This document shows positions 34,362 to 45,601 of a DNA stretch of 64,000 nt, in pieces; the stretch's first letter is position 1; each line of letters starts with the position of its first letter. The position numbers were made by a program, and so were the translations under genes. Below the pieces are notes generated by a model, which did no database searches, was not told where the DNA came from, and saw only the letters and a program-made list of their open reading frames with translations. The DNA comes from Anodontia alba (Eukaryota > Mollusca > Bivalvia > Lucinida > Lucinidae): the NCBI GenBank assembly GCA_964016985.1, contig OZ024830.1, positions 58,512,104 to 58,576,103 on the forward strand, written 5' to 3'.

Positions 34362-35378
34362 ATGGTACGATTGACTGTTGTTCAGAGGGGTAGGGCAATT
34401 GCGTTGCTGATGCAGGGTCAGAGGCAACAGCAAGTTGCCAATCATTTTGGGGTTAACGTCTCAACAATTGAACGTTTAAGACGTTTAAGGGAGACAGGGC
34501 ATTTAGCAGACCGACCGCGGTCTGGGCGTCCACGCGTGACGTCGCGACGTCAAGACAGGACAATCCGTCTGGCACATTTGCGGAATCGTCATCTCACTGC
34601 TACCGAAACTGCCCCTAAATACAGTAAGTACGCATACTCGACAAATTTCTCCGAAGACTGTTGGAAGTCGATTGCGTGAGATTGGTCTTCGAGCTCGTCG
34701 TCCATACGTTGGTCTGCCTCTGACCCAGGCACGTAGCTTGCGCCGTATGGCGTGGTTGACGGCGCATGCGCCCAGGCTATTTCCGATGAGGCAGTGGAGA
34801 AGAGTTCTTTTTACGGACGAGTCTAGGTTCACTCTCTATCGCGCAGATGGTCGACGTCGTGTGTACCGACGTCGCGGAGAACGCTTTGCCGACGCCTGTG
34901 TTATCGAACGGGATCGGTTTGGGGGTGGCTCCGTTATGGTCTGGGGAGGCATTGCTCACGGGATAAAATCACAGTTGATTATTGTTGCGGGCAATATGAC
35001 CGCAGTAAGGTATAGGGATGAGATCTTGCGTCCTGTTGCAGTCCCGCTTTGCAACAACGTAATCTGATTCTGCAGCAGGACAATGCCCGACCACATGTTG
35101 CCCGAGTTTGTCAGGATTTCCTGGCAAACAATAACATCGCACCACTAGCATGGCCACCGTACAGTCCAGATTTGACCCCAATAGAGCACATGTGGGATGA
35201 GCTGGACAGAAGGGTTAGGAAGCGCCGAAATCCCCTCGCAACTCTCGCACAACTAAGGAATGCGTTGATCGATGAATGGAATAACATCCCGATGCGATCT
35301 GTCAATGCTTTGGTTAATTCTATCCAAAGGAGAATTAGGGCAGCAACGGCAGCAAGAGGGGGGCACACCCGATATTGA
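34362..35378 (+). pseudogene. Tc1-like (DD34E) transposase, two frameshifts
   Basis: The N-terminal DNA-binding part starts MVRLTVVQRGRAIALLMQ with a helix-turn-helix (VANHFGVNVSTIERLRR) and a GRPR-type minor-groove motif (RSGRPRV). A second frame from about 34650 gives KTVGSRLREIGLRARRPY, then the first catalytic Asp in VLFTDESRFTL and SVMVWGGIAHG. A third frame from 35049 gives the second Asp in LILQQDNARPHV and the Glu in YSPDLTPIEHMWDEL; 34 residues separate them (DD34E). The frameshifts lie at about 34615-34650 and at 35048-35052 (one base lost before TTGCAACAA). All catalytic residues persist, so inactivation looks recent. Length (~338 codons) is normal for the family. Confidence 0.9.
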
Positions 35379-35561
35379 TTTTCAGTTTGATTTTGATTTC
35401 AAGATTTGGGGGGTAGCTACCAATGAACTTCAATAACTCGAGACTTGTTGATCACAAATCAATGAAATTTGGAACTTTTGTTCCATACATGTACCGTTTT
35501 GTAATCATAGTAAATATTTAACAAACTTTTTCAAACTTGAATGAAATTTAGGAATAAAATT

Positions 35562-35591
35562 TACCCTGCGTTTCTTTTTCCTTTCAGTATA
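35562..35591 (-). repeat. Tc1-type terminal inverted repeat, right end
   Basis: The 30 bases begin TACCCTGCG and end CAGTATA. They lie 183 bp after the transposase stop, as expected for a Tc1 3' end, and are the exact inverse of 24727-24756. No matching left end was found in the ~300 bp upstream of the transposase start. Confidence 0.85.
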
Positions 35592-35639
35592 GTTTGCGAA
35601 GATGCATACGCCCCTAGTACTGGCTTAAGCGTTTTTTTT

Positions 35640-35641
35640 TC

Positions 35642-35685
<44 letters not shown>

Positions 35686-35688
35686 TTC
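35640..35688. repeat. (ATT)n microsatellite
   Basis: About 15 uninterrupted ATT units follow a T-run. Confidence 0.9.
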
Positions 35689-36524
35689 AATGACACCAGA
35701 ATAGGCTCAATGAGGAAATAGAAGTACAATCTGCACTATGGGGAAGTACGGAGAGACTTCCGCAATCAAACGGCACTTAACACAAGCTGCAGTGACGTAA
35801 AATAAAAAAATCTAAAAGGCTGCCTTTGGAAACAAAAAACACAAAGAACGAATAAACAAGGATTGAAGGTCTATAGCCATGCTTTCGCAGTTTTTGACCA
35901 AGGTTTAGACTCGGGCATTGAAAAGCCCATTGCCTTGATCTTGTCGGTATCAATCTGTGCGCGAAAATTGTCAAAACATTTCTACTAGTTCAAAAATTCT
36001 TGTCATTTTCGCTAACTGACCACGGATGGATTGACGGACGGACTCGCAAGTCGATTATAGAGCACACTCCGAGATCAGCCTCTAATACGGTTGGTCAAAT
36101 TAAAGTTGTTGGGGTCGTCACCATATAAGGGAAGCTAATGATATATTCAAAGAGCATTGATTCTTACTTTATTACTTCCCTTGAAAACAACTATAATGAA
36201 TGTCATATACATGCGGACAGTGGGGACCCAGACCAGCGACAAAAACGTACCGCTCAGTCCGCACATTACGCATGACTTGTGCGTAACAAGAGTCAGTGAA
36301 AATATTAATAATAACCTGTTTTTTACGTAAATTATTATTTCGCTTCTTTAACATAGGGACAGCTCTTAAAGGAATTTGCTAATTCTTTCTTTTAGGAGTA
36401 GCCCATATTTTTTCAAGATTTTCCTGAGTGTGCGTAAAATAATAATTCCGTTCTGGTTGCGCCATTGAGTGACCCCATCTGCGAGTGTCAACGAGGCTGT
36501 TCGCCGTTAGCTACTCTGGCCCTG
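35689..36524. other. No gene supported
   Basis: No domain, splice structure or repeat landmark was recognised; a short GGACGGACTCG-type stretch near 36030 resembles the ends of tandem-repeat elements. Confidence 0.4.
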
Positions 36525-36667
36525 GGCAAAGTCAGCAGGCGACAAACTCATAATTCATTTGCATTTTGCTTATTTTGCCTTGAAAATAGTCCCTGACATA
36601 TCAAGCAAATTGGCCCTTGAATTGTTTCCTTGGGAGATGATTTGCAAGAAATGTTGAATTCCGTTTT

Positions 36668-36731
<64 letters not shown>

Positions 36732-36770
36732 TATTTTAATTGTCGACGGCTGAAATTTTTACTCGCATGC
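36525..36770. repeat. TCAGCAGA-family hairpin carrying a (GA)30 microsatellite
   Basis: GGGCAAAGTCAGCAGGCGAC..CCTTG..CATATCAAGCAAATTGGCCCTTG is followed by the inverse arm GATTTGCAAGAAATGTTGAATTCC. An (AG)n tract (about 36670-36726) follows, then GACGGCTGAAATTTT. The microsatellite has expanded inside the right arm. Confidence 0.65.
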
Positions 36771-36795
36771 TGAGCGCTAAACAAAACCCGGCGAT

Positions 36796-39290
36796 TATAT
36801 CCACACTATGCAGATAATCAAGGCACCTCTGCAGCGTCAGCAGTTACACCGTATTAACCGTAAGTATTTGGATACCTTAATATCAACACTATGCAGATAA
36901 TCATGGCACCTCCGCAGCGTCAGCAGTTATACCGTATTTACCCTAAGTATTTGGACACCTTAATATCCACACTATGCAGATACCCAAGGCACCTCCGCAG
37001 CGCCACCAGTTATACCGTATTTACCCTAAGTATTTGGACACCTTAATATCCACACTATGCAGATAATCACGGCACCTCCGCAGCGGCAGCAGTTATACCA
37101 TATTTACCTTAAGTATTTGGACACCTTAATATCCACACTATGCAGACACTCAAGGCACCTCCGCAGCGCCACCAGTTATACCGTATTTATCCTAAGTATT
37201 TGGACACCTTAATATCCACACTATGCAGATAATAAGGCACCTCCGCAGCGTCAGCAGTTATACCGTATTTACCCTAAGTATTTGGACACCTTGATATCCA
37301 CACTATGCAGATACTCAAGGCACCTCCGCAGCGCCACCAGTTATACCGTGTATACCCTAAGTATTTGGACACCTTAATATCCACACTATGCAGATAATAA
37401 GGCACCTCCGCAGCGTCAGAAGGTATGCCGTATTTACCCTAAGTATTTGGACATCTTAATATCCACACTATGCAGATAATCAAGGCACATCCACAGCGTC
37501 AGCAGTTATACCGTATTTACCCTAAGTATTTGGTCATCTTAATATCCACACTATGCAGATACTCCAGGCACTTCCGCAGCGCCACCAGTTATACCGTATT
37601 TACCCTAAGTATTTGGACACCTTAATATCCACACTATGCAGATAATAAGGCACCTCCGCAGCGTCAGCAGTTATACCGTATTTACCCTAAGTATTTGGAC
37701 ACCTTAATATCCACACTATGCAGATAATCACGTCAACAGTTATACCGTATTTACCCTGAGTATTTGGACACCTTAATATCCACACTATGCAGATAATCAC
37801 GTCAACAGTTATACCGTATTTACCCTAAGTATTTGGACACCTTAATATCCACACTATGCAGATAATCAAGTCAACAGTTATACCGTATTTACCCTAAGTA
37901 TTTGGACACCTTAATAGCCACACTATGCAGATAATCAAGTCAACAGTTATATCGTATTTACCCTGAGTATTTGGACACCTTAATATCCACACTATGCAGA
38001 TAATCAAGGCACCTCCGCAGCGTCACCAGTTATACCGTGTTTACCCTAAGTATTTGGCCACCTTAATAGCCACACTATGCAGATAATAAGGCACCTCCGC
38101 AGCGCCACCAGTTATACCGTATATACCCTAAGTATTTGGACACCTTAATATCCACAGTTTGCAGATAATAAGGCATCTCCGCTGCGTCAACAGTTATACC
38201 GTATTTACCCAAAGTATTTGGACACCTTAATAGCCACACTATGCAGATAATCAAGTCAACAGTTATATCGTATTTACCCTGAGTATTTGGACACCTTAAT
38301 ATCCACACTATGCAGATAATCAAGGCACCTCCGCAGCGTCACCAGTTATACCGTGTTTACCCTAAATATTTGGACACTTTAATATCCACAGTATGCAGAT
38401 AATAAGGCACCTCCGCAGCGTCAGCAGTTATACCGTATACACCTTAAGTATTTGGACACCTTAATATCCACACTATGCAGATAATAAGGCACCTCCGCAG
38501 CGTCAGCAGTTATACCATATTTACCCTAAGTATTTGGACACCTTAATATCCACACTATGCAGATACTCAAGGCACCTCCGCAGCGCCAACAGTTATACCG
38601 TATTTACCCTAAGTATTTGGCCACCTTAATAGCCACACTATGCAGATAATAAGGCACCTCCGCAGCGCCACCAGTTATACCGTGTTTACCCTAAATATTT
38701 GGACACTTTAATATCCACAGTATGCAGATAATAAGGCACCTCCGCAGCGTCAGCAGTTATACCGTATACACCTTAAGTATTTGGACACCTTAATATCCAC
38801 ACTATGCAGATAATAAGGCACCTCCGCAGCGTCAGCAGTTATACCATATTTACCCTAAGTATTTGGACACCTTAATATCCACACTATGCAGATACTCAAG
38901 GCACCTCCGCAGCGCCAACAGTTATACCGTATTTACCCTAAGTATTTGGCCACCTTAATAGCCACACTATGCAGATAATAAAGCACCTCCGCAGCGCCAC
39001 CAGTTATACCGTATTTACCCTAAGTATTTGGACACCTTAATATCCACAGTATGCAGATAATAAGGCACCTCCGCAGCGTCAGCAGTTATACCGTATACAC
39101 CTTAAGTATTTGGACACCTTAATATCCACACTATGCAGATAATAAGGCACCTCCGCAGCGTCAGCAGTTATACCGTATTTACCCTGAGTATTTGGACACC
39201 TTAATATCCACACTATGCAGATAATAAGGCACCTCCGCAGCGTCACCAATTATACCGTATTTACCCTGAGTATTTGGACACCTTAACTCC
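36796..39290 (+). repeat. 83-bp satellite with long/short monomers and higher-order repeat
   Basis: The unit reads CACTATGCAGATAATCAAGG, CACCTCCGCAGCGTCAGCAG, TTATACCGTATTTACCCTAAG, TATTTGGACACCTTAATATC. Spacing of CTATG is 83 bp (36806, 36889, 36972), and there are about 30 units. A short form lacking the GGCACCTCCGCAGC segment (~63-66 bp) occurs mainly at 37715-37960. Monomers alternate between GTCAGCAG and GCCACCAG types. A four-monomer block at 38350-38680 is repeated with a 330-bp step at 38680-39010 and partly again after it. Confidence 0.9.
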
Positions 39291-39447
39291 TTACTGTTCT
39301 TGTCCTAAAGTTTGAAGACGTCCATTTAACTACATACGTGTCTAAAATACTGACTGATGAATGGAAAACAGCGTAGACATTGATCAGGCGCCGTGTTCTG
39401 TGGCGACTGACATGGGTCCTTGTCCTAAAGTTTGAAGAATCCATTTA

Positions 39448-40739
39448 CGAGCGTAGTTCAATAAGTTCGTAAAACTCGGTATTTTTCTATACAATTTAAG
39501 ATTTCTTTTTTTCATTTTTGTGTAGTGTAAACCTTTGTCAGTTGAATGATAACAGCCGTTCAGTCAACGCGTACATTTTTTGCTCTTACTTTTTGTTTGA
39601 AAATCTATACCCATAGGCAAAAATGGAAAGTCAGAATATTGAGTTCAGAGCAGTCATAAAGTTCCTCACTAAGGAGGGTGCAAAGGCCAAAGAAATCCAT
39701 CGGCGCATGGCTGATGTGTATGGTGATAGTAGCCCAAAGTATTCCACAGTGGCAAAGTGGTCAGCAGAATTTAAACGTGGGCGAGACTCTTTAGAACATG
39801 ACCCAAGGCCAGGTCGCCCTGCTGATGTCATCAGCCAGGAGATGATCGACCGTGTTGAGAGATTTGTGCTAAACAATCGCCGAATCAAAGTTGCCGAACT
39901 TGCTTCAGAATGTGGATTTTCTAATGAAAGTGTTTAGACTATAATCCATGAACATTTAGGCATGTCAAAAGTATCCGCCAGGTGGGTACCCAGAGACCAG
40001 AACATGCAAGATCGTCAGCAAAGGGTGGAGTCAAGTCAAGAACTTCTGGAAGTGTACAATGCCAATCCAGAAGACTTTCACACTCGTCTTGTAACAGGAG
40101 ATGAAACTTGGCTTCACCACTGGGACCCAGATACTAAAAAAGAGCCCATGCAATGGAAGCGCCCTGGCTCACCCCCACCTAAGAAATTTCGTACCCAACA
40201 ATCAGCCAGCAAGGTAATGGCCACGGTGTTTTGGGACTCCAAAGGGATTATATTGATAGATTACAAGCCTGCTGGTACTTCAATTATAGGAGAATACTAT
40301 GTCAATGTCATTAAACAGTTAAGGGTTGCTATTAAAGAAAAACGAATGGGAAAGCTAGCTGCTGGTGTCCTTCTTTTGCATGATAATGCCCCTTTGCACA
40401 AGTCCAGAGTTGCACAAGCGGCTATTCGTGAGTGCAAGTTCGAGCAGTTAAATCACCCGCCATACAGTCCAGGCCTGGCCCCAAGTGATTATTATCTGTT
40501 TCGAAATTTGAAGTACCACTTGCGTGGAACGAGATTTCGGGACGATGATGAGCTCAAGGCTGTTACAGAGGCTTGGTTTGAGGACCAAATAGACGACTTT
40601 TATTTCAAAGGCACAGACTGCTTAAAAAAGGTGGGCCAAATGCATTGAAGTAAAGGGGGTTATATTGAAAAATAATGTTGAAACCATCTTCCAATCTGTG
40701 AGTTAAACCCCGAGTTCTACGAACATTGAACTCCCCCCG
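39448..40739 (+). mobile_element. Mariner element, nearly intact
   Basis: 1292 bp. The ends are inverted: CGAGCGTAGTTCAATAAG at the left, and CGGGGGGAGTTCAATG when the right end is read inverted. Both continue into GTTCGTA(A/G)AACTCGG. TA lies at both sides (39446-39447 and 40740-40741). The uninterrupted duplicate at 39299-39418 supplies the empty site with a single TA. Confidence 0.92.
39623..40648 (+). pseudogene. Mariner transposase, one in-frame TAG
   Basis: A single frame of 341 codons plus stop, full length for the family, from MESQNIEFRAVIKFLTKEGA. Features in order: N-terminal helix-turn-helix with YGDSSPKYSTVAKWSAEFKR and a GRP motif (RPGRPADV), the linker WVPRDQ, and first Asp in LVTGDETWLHHW. 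These are followed by FWDSKGIILIDY, second Asp in LLHDNAPLHKS and third Asp in PPYSPGLAPSDYYLF, with exactly 34 residues between the last two (DD34D). The only lesion is TAG at 39935-39937 between FSNESV and TIIHEHLGM, which stops translation before the catalytic domain. PGLAPSD replaces the usual PDLAPSD. Its subfamily differs from the other two mariners here. Confidence 0.92.
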
Positions 40740-40860
40740 TAACTACATATGTGTCTAAAATACTGACTGATGAATGGAAAACAGTGTAGACATTGATCAG
40801 GCGCCGCGTTCTGTGGCGACTGACGTGGGTCTTTACTGTTTGCACAGGCCTGTCTGACTC

Positions 40861-41136
40861 TCCGAAATTTTAGTATGGTAATCTCTGTAACCGTCTAGAA
40901 GGACGGACGTGCTACTCCGAGCTCAGTCTACAAACTCACATGCAAACAACGAAGACCCAGACCCATCTGCACGTCCGAATGGCTTTCATAGTTGCTCTTG
41001 ACTATACCTTCGTCTTCATAAGCCCGTCCCAATCACGACAACCACTGACTAGCCGAGCAACGACGATTTAGACTGCACTACATAAATAGGCAGGACGGTT
41101 CGGAAACTCGGGTGTTCTCCCACATACGAGACTGTA
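40861..41136. other. No gene supported
   Basis: Short mixed-composition sequence without recognised features. Confidence 0.4.
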
Positions 41137-41457
41137 AAATCGACTCCTGTTATCTCGACTTGGCTTATCTCGAATAATCGCTTATCCCGGTGAAAATCTG
41201 GTCCCTGGTTTAACACAGGGATCTACCACTAGGTAACAAAATATTGCGGAAAAGAGGAGAAATTGCTTCTAATTTCTCCTCTTGTCCACAATATTTTCAA
41301 TATATCTCTAACTTCAGGTCAAATTGCATATTCATCTGTGAAATGTGGTTGTTTGATTTATTTTTTCCCCACTTGTGCAAATCCGATATGTCGAAGAACG
41401 GATATCACGAAGTATTTCAGAGCGTCCCTTGGACTTCGAGATAACGAGAGTCGACTG
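41137..41457 (+). mobile_element. Tigger/pogo-like MITE, diverged left end
   Basis: The right end GAGATAACGAGAGTCGACTG is followed by TA. The left end AAATCGACTCCTGTTATCTC is preceded by TA (41135-41136). The interior shares ATATTGCGGAAAAGAGGAGA and GTCCCTTGGACTTCG with 9797-10129. Confidence 0.82.
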
Positions 41458-41840
41458 TATATCTATCAAGCGGTATGAGTGAAAACCGTGTGGAAATACC
41501 TGAATCCTCTCAGAAGAATGATCAGGTACTTGCTGAGCTGCTACAAGAAAAGTTTGATTTGAATCGACATAACAACTCGCATGGTAAAAAAGCGTAGACT
41601 CTGACCAGAAAGCACATCCAGCCAGCATTCTACATAAATCTTTATCGGCCCGCTGTAGATTTATGTAGAATACGAACTTGGCATCAGCAGAAACTCATGA
41701 GAGTGATCGCTTTTTTTTTTTTTTTTTTTTTTGCTGTCCGAGCAGCGACAATCTAGGCAGCACTACGCATGTGTGCAAGGCGCTAGGACACTTGCTGGTC
41801 ACACTCAGCACGAGAATAATCTGTCTCAGCGAAAAATACA
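41458..41840. other. No gene; small inverted repeat near 41630
   Basis: ATTCTACATAAATC (about 41630) and GATTTATGTAGAAT (about 41658) form a 14-bp stem. A T22 run is at about 41710-41732. Confidence 0.45.
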
Positions 41841-42138
41841 GTCAAACTTAAATGGATCAAACATCTTTGGGATCATGGGAATTTGTTCTAGATATGGGTA
41901 GTTCGAGCCACCGAGGGTTAATCATAGCGCATGATCAGAAGACAAATGGGGATAATTTAGGGGTGTCTTCTCGATTTTCGATACTACAATGGTATGTTGA
42001 GTGTACTCATTAGAATCGCCCCGATAAAGCGACTCTAATGTGTACACACAACATGCAGTTTGATAAAATAAGCAAACTTCTCCAGAATACCCCCAAACAT
42101 TCGTTTTCTTGAGATATAGAGAGAATTTCCTAAGGACT
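41841..42138 (+). mobile_element. Tigger-like non-autonomous repeat
   Basis: Starts after TA with CAGTCAAACTTAAATGG, contains TCGAGCCACCGAGGGTTAATC and a hairpin TGTTGAGTGTACTCATTAGA..CTAATGTGTACACACAACA. Related to the fragment at 4969-5224. The right end is not clearly defined. Confidence 0.6.
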
Positions 42139-42224
42139 CAAAAGCCACTGTCTTAAAAGAACCATTACACGTAATAGCCTGCGTACTGAGACACCTTCAA
42201 ATTTACAAAAACCCTGCCTTACAG

Positions 42225-42325
42225 ACCCCGTGTCCCCTCCACCTCGCCCCCCTCCCCCCCCCCCCACACACACAACCCCCTCCCCTCCCCCGCCCCCCCC
42301 CCCCCCCACACACACACACATACGC
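42225..42325. repeat. Poly-C / CA / CG low-complexity tract
   Basis: Runs of C broken by ACACAC and CGCGCG. The glycine-rich open frame on the minus strand is an artefact of this composition. Confidence 0.85.
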
Positions 42326-42811
42326 GCGCGCGCACATGCACACAAACTGCTTCACGTCCAAACATGTCTAAAATAATTATTTGTGTACAAAAAAAACTAA
42401 GTAGGAGTTACCTGTGTCAAGACAATTCCTTTAAAAAAATGGAGTTGTGGCCGTTGTACAAATGTTTTAGTCATGAACGAAAGTAGCATTTCGGAAAACA
42501 TTCTAAAGCAGACCGTAATCCCAGGTGGCCAGATTGCTCTCTGGGGTTGCTCTGTTGTAGTAGGGTATAAATTTTGCTGCCTGTGTTGTCTTATTCTGGC
42601 CCTTGTCAGTAAATGTGTGAATGATGGGTTCCTCTCGAGAGGCTGTTGTCAGCTGGTGAAATCATTACACTGTCTAGTACAAAATTTATCAGATGTCACA
42701 AAATGTCCAATACCACCATTTTGAACTGTATATAGCCTATACGTCCGTCTTGTAGCATATACATGCGTCTTGTATTAATTCTTTATAGTTCAGTCTAGTC
42801 TGGAGTTTATG

Positions 42812-42860
<49 letters not shown>

Positions 42861-44309
42861 GCGAGAGCGGGGGTGGGGACACTCAATATATAAGCATGTG
42901 TAGAGATGTGCTGACAAAAGAGGTCTTATTTTCAGAGTCTGTTTGGAACGGGGTGGGGGTGTTTCATTGTAAAAAATCTGGGAATGGATTTAAATATAAT
43001 TGCCTGGAAAGGGGTCCATGTCTGTCTGGAAAGGGGTATGTAAACTACCTTATCCTGGAGTTTTACTTCCGATGATATGTAGCATGTCTAAAACGGCCCC
43101 GTAAACAAAGAAAAAAATACAATTTTAAATTAAAGAGAACAGAAATAAACTGACAGATGACTGTCAGTGAGAATAAAATGCCATGCAAACGGACTTAGAA
43201 AGCAGTCAAAGGAGTATGAGGCAAATTCGGGGCATATTTAAATGCCTTTCCATAATGGAAACTGTTGTTTGAAAATACCTTAGTTAAACATGATCTTGTC
43301 TGATTCTCGTTCACAGTGTTCTTAATAATATTGATAATACGTAAGAAAATCCTTGTTAAGTTATCTGAGTGAGCAGGTTTTGTCTGCAATGGGTTATATG
43401 TTCAACTTACTTTTGTCTGGAAAGGGGTCCCAATCGTGTCTGGATAAGGTGTAGGGGTTCCGGCCTCCTGGCAGCACACCCCCACCCATTTTGATAGTAA
43501 AGCCCATCCTTCCCCCGAAGAGAGAGATTACTGTACCGTTAACCTAAATTGTTTGCCAGCATGGTGAAATGTCAAGATAGTACCGTGTTAAATGGCAGCA
43601 GATACTGCAGACGGGACAGTTTGATCTGATCTACACGGTCTTTGCTGACATGTCCGTCAAGATATTTAGGTTAAAGCATAGTACTCTTTGGTCAGCCTGA
43701 AACGAAGTGAACTTTTTGATCAGCCCATTAATCTCTTGTTGATCTAGCTTTTCTCTAGATAAGTCACCTTTTTAACAAAAAAGGCGTTTATGTTTTTCTT
43801 AATATTACCTCCAAAGAACATGTTTGAGTATTAATATTTAGATGCATCCCGCTTCGGTGCTTCTGTTCAGGGCATACAATGTCAAAATGTATGTTTTTGT
43901 GGAGAAACAAGAGAAATATTTATCTGTGTACTCCTCTTATTTGGGGCTCTGCGCTCAGTGGCTACCTGACAAGCGTGCATATCGTGAGTTGTTTTTGAAC
44001 AGTGTAAAAGCCATTGTTCATTGGGACGAAGTGAACACATGTACACTAATGTTCAGTTGAGGTTGTATGCGCATGAAGAGATAGATGTAAGTTATTTTTT
44101 ATATAATATTTCCAGTACATAATTACCTTGAAAGTATTTTTGTTGTTGTTGAGTACTTTGACTCGATCCAAACATATAAATGGAGTTACCCAGTAAAGAC
44201 CGAAATTAAGCATCGAAAGAAGAAACGATAGATGTGGAACAAAGAACCAATTAAAGGACTTGTTAGGAGGAGTTTAGGGCGATACTGAATTTTGGGATAA
44301 TGTTCTCTA
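42326..44309. other. No gene supported; (GA)n microsatellite at 42812-42849
   Basis: Open frames of 60-90 codons exist (for example 42473-42724, 43842-44060), but none shows a domain, a signal peptide I trust or splice junctions. TCTGGAAAGGGGT-type words recur at 43000-43450. Confidence 0.4.
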
Positions 44310-44430
44310 ATTCTCCATAAAAAACATATATGATGTAGATACTCATTAGAAGCGCCTCGCCGAGGCGCTTAGAACTAATGAGTATCCATTGTTTTTATGG
44401 AGAAATAAGAAAAAAATATCCCATGATAAT
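44310..44430. repeat. Hairpin repeat with GCGCCTCGCCGAGGCGC centre
   Basis: TTCTCCATAAAAAACATATA..ATACTCATTAGAAGCGCCTC is matched by GAGGCGCTTAGAACTAATGAGTAT..TTTTTATGGAGAA. The same architecture as the CGAAAAC hairpin core but with different flanks, so a sister family. Confidence 0.65.
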
Positions 44431-44509
44431 CATCAAATACTCCTCCTTACAAGGCCTCTGAAGAACACACAAGAAAACAAGAGCACAGTTGCAATGAGGT
44501 GCCCTTTTT

Positions 44510-44800
44510 TAAGTAGCTGAGGTGGTCGGGTGGTGCGAAGGTGCTGTGTATCTTACATCACCGGGGCATCCAACTGATATTGGCTTACAGTTGGGCAAGG
44601 CCTGCTATCCTTGTAGTGGGTAAGGGGGAATGTTTTTATTTCTTCTGTTTCTTCACTTTCATTCCTGTTCTTCTTTCTTCCCTGTCCCTCTCTTTCATCT
44701 CCTCTACTCTCTCTTCTGTCTCTTTTCTCCCTTTCTCTGGGAGACGACACAAAATGACCCTCAAGGGTTGACGTGTCGTTAAACCCCAACACAATCAATA
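44510..44800 (+). repeat. SINE-like repeat with CCCCAACACAAT tail
   Basis: It begins near GAGGTGGTCGGGTGGTGCG and ends GACGTGTCGTTAAACCCCAACACAATCAAT. The tail resembles the 3' end of the SINE at 63531-63838 (TAAAACCTCAACACAAACAA). No clear A or B box. A segment GGGGCATCCAACTGATATTGG recurs at about 44979. Confidence 0.5.
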
Positions 44801-45601
44801 AGTATTTTGTCATTGCCAGGGGAGAAAGGGAACATAAAAAATGTAAGGTTTCACCAGGAAATTTGATAGGGAAAACTTACCCAAAGCTGGGTAAGGTTCC
44901 CTAAGCACACACATTTTTCTGTCTTTTGGCCAATAGGGTAATCTTACCCAAAGCAGGGTGAGGTTCCCTAAGCACACTGGGGCATTCAACTGATATTGGC
45001 TTACAGTTGGGCAAGACCTGCTATTAGTGCCGCAAGTAAAAAGTCAAACAGGTCTTTATTTTATTAAAATGAATTTTTGTCGGTTTGAATGATAAAAGAA
45101 ATCATTTCACATTATTTACAGGGATCATTTATGATTGCCTGTTCTAATCCAAGGGTGGGTCAATATATTATGGTGTAATTTTATTTTGACACCCCCTCTC
45201 CCCCTCCACCCCCATTCCCCCCCCCCTCCCCCCCCCACACACACACACACACACACCACACCACCACTAATAAAGTCAAATCGGACATAATTTTTATGAA
45301 AATGCTTTTTTTTTTTCTTGGTTTACATGATATAAGGAATCATTTTACATTATTTCTAGCAATCTATTATGATTGCCTGGGCAAAGTCGTGGTGGATCAG
45401 TATATTACAATATAATATTTTGACCACCTCCCCATCCCCATCCTACCCCTAAAAAAGTCAAATAGGACTTAATTTTATGAAAATGCTTTGTTCTTTAGGT
45501 TTTCATGTTAAAATGAACTGTTTTACATTATTCGGGAATTTCCTAGCAATCTCTTATGATTGCCTGGTCAAAGACAGGGGCAGGTCAATATATTACATTA
45601 T

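Larger units (their letters stand above)
39299..40860 (+). repeat. ~125-bp tandem duplication, second copy split by a mariner
   Basis: Copy 1 (39299-39418) reads TTGTCCTAAAGTTTGAAGAC.. CCATTTAACTACATACGTG.. GGCGCCGTGTTCTGTGGCG. Copy 2 starts at 39419, is interrupted at CCATTTA (39447), and resumes at 40740 with TAACTACATATGTG through GGCGCCGCGTTCTGTGGCG. Confidence 0.88.

Noticed and set aside
34503..35368. Minus-strand open frames
   Set aside because: Antisense shadows of the Tc1 transposase remnant.
36796..39290. CRISPR-like regular repeats
   Set aside because: Units are contiguous, with no unique spacers, and an 83-bp period in animal DNA is a satellite.
42130..42345. Glycine-rich open frame on the minus strand
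   Set aside because: Product of poly-C/CA low complexity, with no domain or splice context.
42809..43075. Frame starting with ERERERER
   Set aside because: Translation of a (GA)n microsatellite.
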